A stretch of DNA of 64,000 nt from Penelope pileata (GCA_013396635.1 WBMW01001713.1:359528-423527), one strand, 5' to 3'; counted from the first letter of the stretch, positions 1-14,600 are shown. Notes: generated by a model not told the origin, from the sequence alone. Program-made: numbers and translations.

Positions 1-3000
1 AAAGCAGTGCTGCTTGCAAAACCATGGTCACACCACCGGTGAACTGCACCACGTGCAACATCACATGGAGAAACACGGGCGTATTTTATTCCAATCCCCT
101 GAACCTTTTGTCTCAAGAGGAGAGTAAGCAGTGCCGCAGGACCTCTGGGTCTGATCTCAAACCTGCCCCCTACCTAGTCTGCAGAAATTTCTTTAGAAAT
201 GACCCACAGATGCAGGGACAGCAGGTCCTAGGAGTTGTGTCTCAGTCACACATACCACAAAATGCACCAGAACTTTTCTTTAGGCCATAAATGCTTTACA
301 AGGTCTTCTGCTCCTTTCCTAGCTCCACACCTCCTTGCTGCTTCAAAGCTGGCTCTTTCTCTGGGTTCGTACTGTACAGCTGCTCAGGTGCTTGTTCACA
401 GCAAATCCTCTTAACTGCACACTTCATAACCTTTGCAGGAAGAAACGAAAGCCTGAAATGCGTGCTGAGTACATGATTTTCTAAGACTCTTAACTCAGTC
501 AAATAAAAGCCGGAAGTAAGACACTTTGCAGTTATGGCTATTTCGATGCCAAATTCTAGCATACAGGCCTCAGCCACTCTCACTACAGAGCTGTTGAGAA
601 GAAGGCAGCAGCAAGTCTTTATAGAAGGGAAAAATACTTTTCCACTCTCCTCATACTCACACATGGATGAAATGTTTTCGCTCAAACTTTCCAAAAAATT
701 CACCTTTGAGCAGAGTCCAAGGGCCACGTTTCAACCATTTTAAAATTTCTGCAAAGAATCAACACTTTAATCATATAAAAAGTCATTGCTCAAGTACAAA
801 TTTGACTGTGGATAATTGTCCTGACGTCAATTCCATTTCTCCCAATTTACACCGTCTTGGGACTACAATCAGCCCCAGTGCCTACAGAGAACTAATAGAA
901 CATATTACTCCCTCCTCCAACAAGAAGTTATGGAAGACTGAAAACAGAAGGCCTGCATACCCAGAAAGCATTAGATCTATATGTACAGTGACAAAATAAG
1001 CAACACCATAAAGCAGTAGATCACAACGCCTAGCCCTGCAAGCTTCATCACAAAACCTTCATGTCACAAGATGTATGAAAAATGGTGGCAAGTTAGCAAC
1101 GCAGGAGCATTTGAGGTTGAAGAGGACAACCCTAACCCCCACCTGACCCTCTCCCTTCAAGATGTTTCATTCAGTAATTTCTTTGTAAAGAAGATGGTAC
1201 AGAACAGATACAACAGGTCAAGGGTTTAGCTCTGAATAGGCAATAAGTGAAGAATTCAGATACTGCACAGCACTTGAAACAAAGCTGTCCTGGGGTATTA
1301 ACAACGTGAAAGCTGCTTATGCCACTGAGAGTGCTTTTGTAAATAATGGGACCATGTTATCTTATTATTGCTTCAAAGGGGAATAGGGAAGTGTGGACAC
1401 AAAGGAGAAGATAGGAAGAGGGAGCTCGCTGATTTCTTCTTTTTCCAGGGAAAATATTGATTCTCCCAGCCTTTTTACACACACACACACTTTTCTGGTT
1501 AGTGTCATCAGTACTGTAAATACTGAGCTTTCTGCTACAGCTTGTACAAAGCATCATAAAACAAGTCCAAGAAATATAAGAAAAAATCTTGTGGACATTG
1601 TGATATAAATGGGTAGTTGTGTTTCCGTCACCTGAATTAAAACTCCTTTCCTTATTTGTGAATCAAATGCCTTCCTCAAAGGATTGTCACTCAAGTGTCA
1701 CTCAAAGGATTGCCACCTCTGCATTTCAGATCTTGTTTTTTTTTTTTTTGGACCTAAGTAAGACTTAATAATTCAGTTGGTCATAGTACAAAAACATATT
1801 GGGTTGATTTAGGAAAATTCTTCTTTTCCCTAACTGCTCTCATGGCTTGATTGTCCATAAGAAGCTTCTTACTTTCAATACATTAAAAAACTTATTTTTA
1901 TTATTGGCTATCATGCTCTTTTCTAGCAAGCTTTAGTTTCCAGAAAAAGAAATTTAACTATTTGATTAAATGAGCTCTCAAAATGTAACTTTCTTTTTGC
2001 CTTCTGCTCTGTTTCACTTGGCCTTGGTTACAGATACACTGCACACATGCCTTTTATGGCCCTGTAATAGTATGCTTAAACAGTATAAACCTCTGTTGAC
2101 TATGAGGATTTCTATCCCCCTAATTTTCACTCTAGAGTCTAATTTTCATTTTTTCCCTTGAAAAGAAATATTTCCTCCCTTAGAAGTCTACATCACTCTG
2201 CTATCCTTTAATCTCTCCCCAGAGGACACTGGCCTTAATAATCTGTGATTATACTGGAGTGTCTACTTTTTAGGATACTGGGAGTACTTCCCACTATCTG
2301 GGGCCTTCCATTCCTCTGAACAGATCTTTGCCAGCTAGCTCTGTATTTATATCTAACTAGTTCAAAGCACGAGGACTTTGTCCCTCCCATCCGTTGAGTT
2401 ATAATCAGATGGCATGTCTTAAGTTTGACTTGTTGACTTCATGCATACATAGTTTCCAGAAAGAGTAAGTGAAGAGTTTCAATTTAAATGCTGTTCCTGA
2501 AGCAAATCCTGGTAATGATGTGTTCAAAGGCATTATATATGCTGGACATTACAGTTTCAACCTACAAAATAAACTCCACAGTTTAGGATTAAAATGAGAG
2601 GAAAATCAGCTTGAAACAGTCTTGTGAATTGTGAACCCCAAAAGAAAGCCTGGCGTTTCTGAAGGTTACACAAACACAACACAGTTAACCTTTAAGAGGT
2701 CTTTAAAATAACAAGAACAAATTATTCAAAAATGTTTGTATTACTATCGTAGTTTATCTTATTTCCCATTTTAATCTAAATGGCCCTTATTAGACTTAAA
2801 AAATATGTCCCCTTGTACTGTGGGACATATTTCAAAATAGTCAGAAATTCCCAAACCCCATTTTAAGAAGCCTGCTGAGTGCCTGTCATGTAAGAGAGCT
2901 CTTCTGGATGCTGAAGGCTGTTGAACATCACGGACAGATTTCTCAGCCAGACCTAAAGCAAATTCTTGCTAGCTTTCATGTAAGATGGGCACTCTGTGCA

Positions 3001-3897
3001 ATTCTTTGGTCTCTGATCACAGTGCTGTTAATCCAAGCCAACAAAGGCTTCTCACTAGCTAACAGAAAATAGGCTTCCATTCAGCTTGGAGTGAAGACAT
3101 GAGAAAGAATCTCATTTTCCAGTTGGCTTGGGCACTGACCCTACCTTTTTTGCAGTGCTCAAACAACAGTAAGCCAGGGTTGTCATCTTCTTTTCTTCTT
3201 CTCATTGGATTAAAAGGGAAATAATTGAAATGAAGCAAGAATCCAGCTTATCTATGGGTCCTTTGTTTTCTTTAATGCTACATTCATTCTATCTGATTTT
3301 ACCAAATTGTAGAAGGATTTTATTACCCTCTTATAGCCTCGCTACAGAGCCAAGCAGGCACTATTAAGTCAGTCTTCTACTCCACAGCTTTCTTTTGAGC
3401 ACTGTTTTGATTCACAGGGCAAAGCAAAGAACATGAGAATTTAAAATAAATGTGGAACAACTAACTTTAGAAATACAGGCTGGCCTGAAGTTTATGGAAA
3501 GCAATTTGAAGAGACAACTGCTTCGGCTTTGACTATCACCTCAGGGGCCACTTCCTTTCAGAGGGAGCTGCTCCCTCTGTGATGAACCTGGCCCATGAAG
3601 GGGATAGTGGCTGTCATGGTTGCCTTTGAGAGAAACCAGCCCCTGCGGTTCAAGTAGAAGCTGAAGCTGGTAATGAACGATGTTCTACTGCTTGTTGGGC
3701 ACTGTTGGCCATATATGTCAGGAGGCACATTGCTGTGGAGGCTGGAGAATTTGCAGTGTGCAAAGCAGGAATTTGAAGCAGAACTCAGAGAGTTTGAAGT
3801 TGAAGATCTATTTGGGCCCTGTGAGTGCTAGGAGTGTTCACGTACTTGTCTAATTTGCAAATAATGTGCTGTTCTTACCATGCTTTAATTGTTGCCA
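1..3897. other. Gene-free stretch, probable RGL1 intron
   Basis: I see no supportable gene here. Open frames are short and unrelated to any family I recognise; the longest is a 143-codon minus-strand frame at 296-727 without similarity or clear splice context. Base composition is A+T rich with short homopolymers, for example a T run at about 1,736-1,749 and a short CA run near 1,480-1,491. By human synteny (ARPC5 and RGL1 head-to-head, APOBEC4 inside RGL1) the stretch is inferred to belong to an intron of RGL1 transcribed leftward, but no RGL1 coding exon was recognised. Confidence 0.5.
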
Positions 3898-4263
3898 TGT
3901 TGTCAGTATGATTGGTCTTGTCGTTTGGGAGCACCCTGGAAGAGAACAGGTGATCAGTTAGTGCTATTGTCAGCTGAAGACCACTGCAGACCTCTCTCAA
4001 TTAGCATATCCATCTAGCTGCCAGGAGGGGACATTAGCCCTGTTGTCAACTGAAGACAACTGCGGACCTCTTTCCAAGCAGGTAGGAGTAATTTAGCACT
4101 GCTTACTGAATGTATATAAAGGATGCTCCTTCCTTCTATCAATGTACATGTTAGGTGGAAATATGTCCTGTATACACAGCACTGTGTTCAAGTAATACCT
4201 GCTTCTTAATACTACATTGGTGTTAAGGAGTTTTTATTTGGGCTGGGGTTTTGTCTGGCAACA
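3898..4263 (+). mobile_element. Endogenous retrovirus LTR (solo or 5' LTR)
   Basis: The segment begins TGTTGTCAG and ends GGCAACA, matching the TG...CA ends of retroviral LTRs. It contains a TATA-like element (TGTATATAAAGG, about 4,111-4,122) and, upstream of it, an imperfect direct repeat of about 40 bases built on CAGCTGAAGAC / CAACTGAAGAC at about 3,970 and 4,049. Such repeats are typical of U3 regions. Four bases past the end lies TGGTGATCCAGATGGGAC, which has the position and TGG start of a tRNA primer-binding site. These features give + orientation. I did not find a second LTR in the window. The exact left boundary is uncertain because another TG lies a few bases upstream. Confidence 0.6.
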
Positions 4264-4560
4264 GTTCTGGTGATCCAGATGGGACACTGCTTTTGAACCT
4301 CAGCAGAGTGATCCTGTGATCCTGTGGACTGGCACTGAGGGGATTCTCAGGGAGAACCTCCAATCCTCAGACTGAAGAGCTCTAAGAAAACCCTAGAAGA
4401 TTGGTAAGGCATTACTTATATCTAGGCTTTGAGTTGCACTGAAGGTTGTGGGTTTGAGTCCCACTAAGCTGGGCCTGCCTGTCAGGTGAGGCATGAGTAG
4501 CATCTTCAGCTATAGAGAAATCCCATACAACTTGTGTTCATGCTGCTTAGCTGTTGCTGT
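4264..4560 (+). mobile_element. ERV internal leader fragment
   Basis: Directly after the LTR come a primer-binding-site-like sequence at about 4,268-4,285 and an untranslated-leader-like stretch with no long open frame. A splice-donor-like GGTAAGGC lies near 4,402. No gag, pol or env reading frame can be followed further, so the element appears truncated within its leader. The right boundary is approximate. Confidence 0.4.
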
Positions 4561-7500
4561 AGGAAATATATCACTTCCTTGAATTAGTGCTGCTAGTCAC
4601 TTCAGTGGATTTGTTTGCAAGGGGAAGGTGACAGGATTAAATGCACAGGCTGTAAACACTTTAGTGCCCTCTAAGACTACGTTGTTATGTTATTATTGGA
4701 GCATTGTGCTCAGACAGCAAAGACCTGCATTTAAGGATACTAGTTTCTATTATTTCCATCTCTATTACATCTATTTTTATTTTAACTTATTTAAAGACAA
4801 CACTGTTGACCCAGAAACAAAAGTCAGGAAGGAGATGGAAGTCCACAATGCGTGAGACTCCAGACAATGACAGGAAATGGCCCGTATTTTGAGAGTTCCC
4901 CCAATTCTCTTATAAATGATCTTTATTGAAGTCCAAAAAGTAAAATAAAAACATAAACAAAACTCTGTGAAGGGGAAATCCTCTTGCATTCAGATACCAG
5001 CAGAGTGGAAAATTTTAGAGAGAATCCAGGTCTAGTATATTATGTTAGAAAAAGTTTTTTATATAAAAAACAGGAATTGAACAGCAGCACGACAGTAAAA
5101 AGACATGCAACCATTCAATGCTCCACTTGCAGAAATCTCACTGTCTGCTTCCAGGTAAAATAATAAATCAAGAAACAAAAAAAGCAGTTAAATTTTTTGG
5201 TGATGAGTATATTAACAGGGCGTTTGGCTTAAATGTTTTCAAAGTAGCTATTTCAGTGCCAGCTGAACACAATAGATGGGTGTTTTCAGTATATGAAGTC
5301 TCTAGTATATGAAGCATATGTTTTTAGTGTATGAAGCCTCACATTCAATGCAAGATCTCCACAAGGTCAGGCAAGAAATACCCTTTAGATTATATATGCA
5401 ACTTATTCATTAAACAGGTGAACATAAAAGCACAGCTGTGTTAGACAAAAGTTAAGAAAACCTCCCACCACGAAGGCCAGGCTATAGATGCTGTGAACAA
5501 GAATCCAGCTTACTGACTGCAGGGCGTTAGATAGCAAATTCAAACCTCATCTACTGTTAGTAATGAGATATGTTGACATTTTACATAGACAAAGACCTAG
5601 CTGAAGTCAAACAACCTTTCTCCTCAGTAAAAAACAACAAAGAACTTCAAACTTGGCTAAGGTTGAAGACTAGCACAAAAGCTGAAGCAGAAGCCAACTC
5701 TTTTGTTCTCTGGAGATCAGCTGCAAACACACCAATAAACAGGATGGAAGATACTCTTTTCAAAGGAGTATTACAAATGGCAAATTAATTGTGCAATATG
5801 TTACTGTGTTCAGGAAGATGAACTGAACTGGAAAATAAAAACCTAGACCAGACAATTATAGATGATGCAGTATATTAGAAAACACTGAAAACAAGCAAAA
5901 AAAAGTCAAAGAAGTATTATATTCTTTCACTTCAGGTTGTAAGATGAACACCGACAGGATCCATGAAAGAACTTTTCCTACAAGGAACTACTGCAGAGTT
6001 GTCTATTATGGAAGATAAATACACACTACATAGTCAATTTGTCAATCTTGCTATGGCCACAGCTGCCTCTCACATTACAAGAATTCTGCAGGATTCTCAA
6101 AGAATGAGCTCAAACAGACAGTCTTTCATCCACAATAATTTCTCCCCTGAAATTGCCTTGCCAGAGAGGACTATTTAAACTGCAAGACAATCTAGTAACA
6201 CTGTCAGCAAATATACCAGCAAGTATCAAATACAATGAAGGAGTTTATAAGGTGGTCACGAGCACAGCAAGGACTGGAATCAACCACCAGATGCATTTCC
6301 CATCCAGCAGCAGACAGCATCAGGTGGCAGCATGGCTCACTCATTATGGTTTTATCCTGGGTTAAACCTAGCAAGCAAGAGGTGAAACGACTCCACAACC
6401 CACTTCCCCAAAATACTTGTCAGCTATTCTTTATGGCTTGCTGTCTTAGCCTTTCTTTTGCAAAGCAAAAAGGAAGCAAAAAAGCCATTACTTTAATATC
6501 CTTTTTTCCTTAAGAATTTAAGCTTACAGCAAACCACGACCAGACGCGCATTTATCACCGTGCTGTGCGTGATGTGTCAGTTGATAATTTGGCACCCACT
6601 TAAGAGAAGGAATTCTGCTTGTTTTTTGTTCCACTACTTAGTCCAAAACCAAGTGCAAAGTTGCACAATCGTCCAACTTTGTTGGAGAAGCAGTATTTAG
6701 AACCAAGATTCACAGAAGAGAAAAACAGTCCTCCTTACTGGTAAGTGGCTATATGTTAAAAAGCAAGAGTACAGCAGAGAAAATATGGCTCTTTTGCTTT
6801 CTCAGGCAGGTTTCTTGCTCTTCCAAGTGGACTCTGTATTTCAAATATTTCTTTCTCTCTCTCCCTCCCCCAATCCTTGATGATAGTACTTGGCAGGAAC
6901 TTTTAATTAAAAAAAAAATCCAGACTGCCTTTGTGCTACCCCAGCAAACCTCTCTGGGGAAATGACGTTCTTTGCTCAGCAATTCCTGTTCAGCACAGAG
7001 TGCCAACACAAGGAAAACAGCTGGAGTGACTTCCTATTCTCCATTCAGGCCTGGTGGCCTAGGAACAAATCCTTACAAAAAGAAACAAAAAGAAACAGAG
7101 GCTGAAAACAGCAAAGAATCATTGACAACGAAATGCCTGATGACTTCTGTACGATGTTATTTTCAGCTCAGTTTTTAAATAAATGCATTCAGTCTCTTAA
7201 TACTGAACATATTAACAACCTCATCCAGCCACTCAGCTGTGGAAAAGCTTCCTATCAAGTGGCAACCAGAACTATAACATTTATGAGAAAAGTACACCTG
7301 TTGTAAAGATTGCATAGGAATGGCCTGGGCTCCAGCAGCACTTGCTACAATGTCTGAACCTAAACACAGCCTCCAGCCCTAATAAATAACAACAGCAACA
7401 GAGCAACAGGGACAGGTTCTGTGTCACCACCTCACTGATGTCCTGAGGCTACAGTATTCGTTTTCTAGGTCACACTTGTAACACAAGTGACCCAGGCTGC

Positions 7501-8406
7501 CATCTTGCCACACATCATTATTTTATCCCATTTGGCATTTTCCATGAAGAACCTCCTGATCATTCCCTGGAAAGCCTTGTCTTTCATTTAAACACAAATA
7601 ATTTTCTCTTCCGACACCTGAACGTGGCTCCTCCGGTAACTCCATTAACATCTAGAAAACAAGAAGTGATGCTCGCATCATTTTCAAGTCTTCTGTTTAT
7701 GTCATCCTTGCACTGGGGAGCAGGAAGAGCTTGCCAGATGGGATTGATAATTACGTGGCTGTAGTCCTAACAGCTGTCGTTCAGACACATACAGATATTG
7801 TCCAGTTTAATCTGAACACCAAGAGATTTAGTTTAAATTCCTTTCCACTCTGTAGAAAACCCATCCTGTCTGTGCAGCTATCACCACATCTTCCCCAGCT
7901 TTGAGACTGTTTTGATAGATTGTTTTTTTCCATCCTCAGAAACACATTGTCTATTTATATGTGTAGAGAAAGCCAACATTTAATCCAAAGATTACAGCCA
8001 TGAAGTCCTGCTATTCTAAGTCAGACTGCTTCTTGTGCTTTAATTTGAAAATCCGTATATTACTTGCTAACTTCCTCACATTTAAATCTCAAAATCCAAA
8101 GCATCTGAGACTGTAGCTGGGTTCTGGAGAAGACCCAACACCTAAATCTCCAGGGAAGTCAGGCAAGGCTGATAGCTGGGTTCAGGCAAGGTTATATATT
8201 TGTTCTTTACTGGGTAAAGATATTGGGTAACAGTTCAGCCTTGCATTTCCCTTTTTTCAGCTTTGCTTCTTTTTTCCTTATAAGGAAAGGTGACCTTTTT
8301 AATTGCTTCTCATCACTAATCACACCTAGGTAATACTAACTAGCCCTTTACATTAGGCAATGAATGCTTTGGTGGAGGGGGAAGGAAGAGGGGAGAGATA
8401 GCAGCG
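4561..8406. other. Gene-free stretch with minor degenerate repeats
   Basis: No coding region is supported. All open frames are under about 95 codons and lack recognisable similarity or consistent splice signals. A small degenerate repeat is visible at 5,288-5,340, where AGTATATGAAG or AGTGTATGAAG occurs three times within about 50 bases. The rest is ordinary A+T-rich intronic or intergenic sequence. Confidence 0.5.
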
Positions 8407-8607
8407 CTACATCTCCAAGGCAATCACCTTTGTAATTTGCAGCCCATCCTTTTCCTGAGGCTGCATCTCAACGACAGGATGAGTCCGCTTCCTTTTCTCC
8501 CCTTCTCCTTTTCTTAAATTATCAAAGATTTCCTTCACTGCAACCTTGTTGCCAGCTCTCAGAGTACTCAGTGGACAAATAGCAAATTCCTCTGGTTCAG
8601 ACTGCAG
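8407..8607 (-). CDS. Candidate terminal coding exon, unidentified protein
   Basis: On the minus strand, 66 codons run open to a TAG at 8,407-8,409, immediately after an acceptor-like CCACCAG; a second possible acceptor would start the exon at 8,624. The predicted peptide is charged and soluble-looking, beginning LQSEPEEFAICPLS and ending DGLQITKVIALEM, with a lysine/arginine cluster (GEGEKRKRTH) in the middle. This composition resembles real protein more than intronic noise, but I do not recognise the family and it is not part of RGL1 as I know it. It could be the last exon of an unannotated gene nested in the presumed RGL1 intron, or a chance open frame. Confidence 0.25.
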   Translation of the reverse strand: MQSEPEEFAICPLSTLRAGNKVAVKEIFDNLRKGEGEKRKRTHPVVEMQPQEKDGLQITKVIALEM

Positions 8608-8624
8608 CTGGTGGATAAGGAAAG

Positions 8625-11600
8625 CTTTTAGAAGAGGAGAATGGAAACAAATATTCTAAGGTAATATCCAACTGGCTATACAAAATGTTGGTTAACATTA
8701 AATCAACATTACAACCAAGCTGCACATTATGTACAACCAATCTACATTAAAACCAAGTGCACTGCCTGTAACATACAGGGCATATAACTTGCCTGTTCTT
8801 CCACATTTAATATAAAGGCTTAAGATAAAAAGTCACAACGTGCATGGTATTCAAGTTATGACTACTTTTAGGACCAGAATACTTTGGTAGCCATCTGCCA
8901 CAGCAGTCCTATGAAAACAAACTTTTCACCTGTGCTAACCTGCCCTCCATAGCTTTATCACTCTCCCATGCTTATAAAAACGTGGTGTACAACACCCAGA
9001 TCTAACGCAGACATTGAACAGGTACACTGAAAATCTGTAGCAAAACTTAATTAGTCCCTATGGGAGGCAGATACAGGGGAGTATGGAGTCCCCCTTCATG
9101 TCTTTGTTATGGTTATCGTACTTGTGAAAATGTTTCTTATCTAGGTCATTGTTTTACCTTTTCTTCCTCAATTATTTGAGGAATTGTTTTAGAGCCTCCT
9201 TTGATCTAGGTATTCAGGCCAGGAACAATGCAGAGCAGAGCTGGGTAAATAGCATCTTAAACAATATTTAATCAAAGACCACACAGGAATTTTTGTGGTT
9301 AATCACACTTCCATTGCAAAGGAAAGTGCCACGGAATCTGAGAGCGTACCTACACAAGAGCAGCTCCAGCAAGCCTCAGGACGTGCAGCTGCTGACCTGC
9401 CTGGGCATTCCCCAAGGTGCAGCACTCACTGTTTGTTTTCCACATATAACTTACCCAAATATCTGAAATCTACTGAACAAGGAACTAAGAGGATGTGACA
9501 AGTGCAGCCTGATTATTCATTAGTCCTAAAGCTGGAGAGGCATTACATACGTGTCGGAGAAACTCAAAGCCCAGAGGTTTATAAGCCAGTAGCGAGTCAT
9601 GAAACTCCAAACTACAGCAGCCAGAACCTGATGCATCAGCCCTACTCTGGGGTTCAGCTGGCCAGCTCCATCGAACAACACTGAAGGAATTAGATCCACT
9701 CACTCTCTCTTTTTCAGCCTGATTTCCCCTGTGTACCTGCAAACACATCACCTGCCACCCTCCCCCTTAAAGGAATGGATTCAAGCCAGGTTTAACAGAA
9801 ATTTAAACCGTGGTATGGTCCATGGAAACCTACAGCTGGAAAGGAAGAGGCCTTTTAGCAACTCATTGATAAAAATGTCCCAGTCTTGGGAAATACTTCA
9901 TTCTGAGCACATACCTCCTCAGAATCCAGAATCAATCACTGAACACAAACTAGTAGAAAACCAGGCTTTATTGGTTCTGGTCTCTGTGGCTGAGAGTGTA
10001 CAAAAACACTTATTAGGGCATAATTGAAGGATCTCAGCAAGCCTCATATTTGGAAGAGCTACAGAGGAACTCAAGAGACTTGGATTGTCTAGAAACCCGC
10101 TAATGCGGAACTGAAACAAATCAGCTTTACAAATGAAAGAATGAATGAAACCTAGCTTCCTACTGACCAAGGTCCTGTCACCCCTTCCTCCACACAACCC
10201 AAGCCCCTTGTGAGTGCCCTGACCCTGCTCTCCTTCCCATGCAGCCCAGGCAACAACCAGCACACGCTGCAGCTGGGCCCCACGGCCACCGCTGGCTGCT
10301 CAAGCAGCCCATCCATGCCAACTGGCCCACTGCAGGGAAGCAGAGGAGAAAAGTTCTGGAGCTCCAGCGGGAACCTTTTCTCACAGCGGGGTCATGGAAG
10401 AAATTCTCTTTTCTATCCAAGCACTGATTTTATGACATTTGCATTACTACCTAGGGAACCCCTACTGCTTTGGTAATCTGAGTTGATATCCACAAAGCAA
10501 TTCAAGATTCATTTGAAATACAAGCTAAAGGAAATAATCCATACTTGCTTAGGCCAATAAATAAAATTGTTTTGAGACTAGAAGAAATTTGAAAATATCC
10601 TGGCAAAATGAGACAATATTTTGGAGCAAAGTAAAATTAGGAAACCTTTAAGAAGAGTCAAATCTACAATTGCATACACACACAAAAAAAATCTAGTGCC
10701 TTGGGAATGAAAGGGATTTTATACAATATTGTCCAAAACAAATAAAGGCGATATAAGATACTGTTGATTCTGGAGACAACAAAAAGTCAAGTTAAAGATC
10801 TTCCCAAAGGTTTTACAGAACTGGAATTCAGGCTCCCCCAGCAGAACAGGGCTGAGGCTGATACTGGTTGGCTTGCAGCACTTTACAGTCCAAACCTAAT
10901 GTACAGCCCAATGGTGATTTCCATTTATGCAAAGTTGGGAAACTGTTAAAGTTCTGGTAACTCAAAAGTGGATATACAACCTGTCTGGTCATCCACCATC
11001 TCTCTTTCAAACTGGACAAAGTAGGCATGTTATCCCTAATAACCTTCTGTCTAAAAGAAGGTAACCATTCAGCTGTGGCCATGTCCCCACAAAGGAAGAA
11101 ATCTCATGACAGCGTCCCATTCATGCTCACCAAGAGAATATTCTTGTGTCTAACATGTATTATGACGGAATCCATAGAGCAAAACCAATTGTGTCAGACA
11201 ATAAATAAATACAACAATACGCTTTGTGCCCCCCAAGAATTTAGTTCCACTTACATAGAGCACTTTGAAGTTACCAGACCAAAGGTAACTACAGAGATAT
11301 TACATTAATAAAAATCTTTAAAAGCAATCATACCAGCAAGTCTTCTCCCATGTCAAGGACCTATGCCTTGTTACTACAACACAATCATATGCTGGGTGGG
11401 AATCCAGGTTTTCCATGGCTCAGCATGACACGTGGCCCAAACCAGAAGACAGCTGTAAGTTTTATCATAACGTCTTTTTAATTTACTTCCATGGAGTACT
11501 TTGTTTTTAACAAGATCACTTTAACTGTATTACTTCTTAGTGGGAAAAAAAAAGATCCCAAACAGCTATTTAGAGTGTCCCTTCTCCAGCTAAATTCAGG

Positions 11601-14600
11601 AGAAGGGGAATAAATCACTCTAGAAGAGCAGAATGAACAGAAAGTAATCATCAGTACAGGAGCAAAAACAAAACAAAACAAAAAAACCCACTTGAATTGG
11701 AGAATATAACTTCTTTTTCTCCCCTAAAGTGCATCTAACCTGTATTCTGTGCACTATGATCACAGAAAGTGAGTTATGGCACCACAGAACAAAAAGCCCT
11801 GTGCGTGGCAAGCAATATAACACACTGTGCAGGGTGAGGAGCTCAGAGGCAGCAAAATACTTCATCTGGCGCATTCCACACTGGTATCAAAATGGAAACA
11901 CAGCATTTTATGGATTCAGGTATCAAGCATTTGTACCCAAAACAAAGATAGAAGAAGTCAATTACATAGCACCCACATCTGTCAAAACCTACCCTTAGCA
12001 TTTATAAATTTTTACGTATTTAAGTAAAATTGAGGATCAAAACACCAGCCCCTAACAAACACACACAAGCTGCCCTGCGCTGTCTTTGAAAGTGCTGTTA
12101 CAAGTTACCCAAGGTATTCTGAAGAGCTGATGAGAAATCCAGACATAGCCTTGCTAAAGCATTTGAAAGCCTAAAGAAAAAGAAAATTCCAGTTCTTTAG
12201 GCATTTCCTAGATCACAGTAAGATTCTTCTCCCGCTCTGGTATATAAAAGCTTCAGCTCTCTGCAAAAGGCATGACTATACCAGATGCACATTTTTCTCC
12301 ATCAAATCTGTTTTACTTTTTCTTTAATAGGATATGCTTTTACACAACATCCTTCACAGTGACGTGCATCAAAGGGTTGTGCAGAACAATGAATTACCTT
12401 CAGCTATGGTCTGACTCGGTAGGCAAACCATATGAGCACAAAGGACCCACTGTTAACTCCAGAACAATTTAGGACATTACAACTTGCTTTTTTGCTTCTA
12501 ACATGTAGCACTTTTGTAACATCCTTTATCAGGTCTCCTCACATTTTACAGATTTGTACTGAATTAAACATCCCACAATTCTCTAAGAAGCAAGGATGAA
12601 ATGTTACAGGGATTAATGTTACAGAGCAGGGACTGAAATACTGGCAGTTAAAATACTCTGTGCAAGAGCTGGGAATAAACCTTAGAAATGTTGACTTGCT
12701 GCTCTTTGCTCCAGTCAGTATGTTCTACTGGCACTCCACTGCCTGTAAAATCCCATGCTCCTACCTGAACAGCTAGAGCTTAGGAGCTAGCAGCTGGAGA
12801 AATGCTAAGACTTTATGTTCCAGGCTACCGCTCCACGTACGTCAATCACACCGTGCAGTGCAGGTCTAAGCCCAAATGGTGACCTGGGAACTGAATTTGT
12901 GTCTCCCTGAGCAACAGGCTGGAGTCCTCCACTCTGAGGCTTTGTATCCACCCGGCTAACGCATCAGCCAGCCGCAGCAAGGAAGGCAGCAAAGATCAGA
13001 GCCTCCTTTTCTGCAGCGCTTTTGCCAGCTCAGATATTAAAAGCAGAGGAGAGTATAATCAGGAGAGCACTCTGGTGTCACTCAAAAAGGAAAAAGCATG
13101 CAGCCCCTCCTCTTGGCTAGTGCTTGTAGAAAATAATTGCACGCAAGGAAGCGGAGTCCTTGAGCATACTCCTGAAAGACCACGTCCTCTGGGGCTGTGG
13201 GAAGGGAAATCAGCAGCCCAGCTCTCCAGCTCACCCACTGCTGGGATGAGATCCACCCCTCCTGCTTGTGCTAGGCAGGGGGGAAGGGGCTTACACTACA
13301 GCAATGTTCCCATTCAGCCATCAACTACATACATAGCTATTGAGTACAGCAGGCAGCGATACCTCTGCATCAGAGCGCAGGGCATTGCAAACGCTCCCAG
13401 GAGCCAGCAGAGCAACACCTGAAAAGAACTAGGCTGTTGTTTTGTACACAAGCAGCAACACAGAAAAAACCCAAACATCCAAATATAAAAAAATTGTATA
13501 CAGAAACATACTGATTAAAAACAAACACACAAGTGTGTACATATACGCAAAAAAAGCCTTGCTATCTCCTGCACAGTCAGACTCCATTCAAAGGTAATGC
13601 TGCAGCAAGCAGGACCAGTAAGCTTCACTCCAGACCCTGACATTTATATGGACTAGAGCCATACCTGCAGCATGCTAGTTAGAAGGACAGCCAAGTGGGC
13701 TGTCAGATCCAGGGCAGGACCTGCTCACCTGGTGGTCCTGTGTGACTCAGTGAGTTACAGGGGAGGCTGCCATTCTCCAAAGTGTCGGAACTGGTCTGAA
13801 CTGGTCTTTTTTTGTGTTGTTTTTTTTTTTTCTTCATCTCTGCAGATGTGATGCTGATCTGGACAGAATCCTCTGATGTATTTCCCTAAGTGCCAAACCT
13901 AGGGGAATGTGAGAAGCCTACCCATAAGGTTTACTTCTGGTTTGTGCTCCAGCACATCTGGATTGCAGTGGGAACAGCTGGCACTCACAAGTATCAGGGC
14001 AGACGAAGAAACGCTGTTCTGGGGAAAGTGAGTCTTGCTGCTGACACAGAGCTGGAAAAATGGGGATTCTTTTCCTGGCTCAGTAATTCACCTGTACCTC
14101 AGTTTCTTGCTCTGAACGGTGAACAAAAGGGCTGTAATTTTCAGTTATGCTGAATACTGCTGGCACTGCCACTTCATAGACATAGCTCAGAGAAATGTGC
14201 AGTCCATTTCATCAGTATTTGTAGATGTGTTTTAGAAGTCCTGAAACAAGGGTCTTACAGCAGAACAGAGCACAAATACTTTCAAAATGGTCACATTCAG
14301 AATAAAGAAAAACAAAAAAGACATTCCTCATCTACAAGTTTATCAATCTAAAATACCAGCAAGCATTAAACCTTCTACAGTGTCTGGAAAATCTGGACAG
14401 AAATATTAGAACAGAAGCTTTGAGACATTTTCAACATAACCAGAAGCAGGAAGGACCAGACTGCAGATCCACGAGGCTTAATTTGAACAGATAACTTCAC
14501 TGCTTATCTGATCTACATCTGCAATCTGAACCTTTTGAGGTTCGCCCACCACCACTAAACAAGACACCAAGCTGAGAACACAGGAAACCTCAACAGAGTT

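Noticed and set aside
296..727. 143-codon minus-strand frame
   Set aside because: It has no similarity I can name, no consistent splice borders and A+T-rich surroundings; chance openness is likely.
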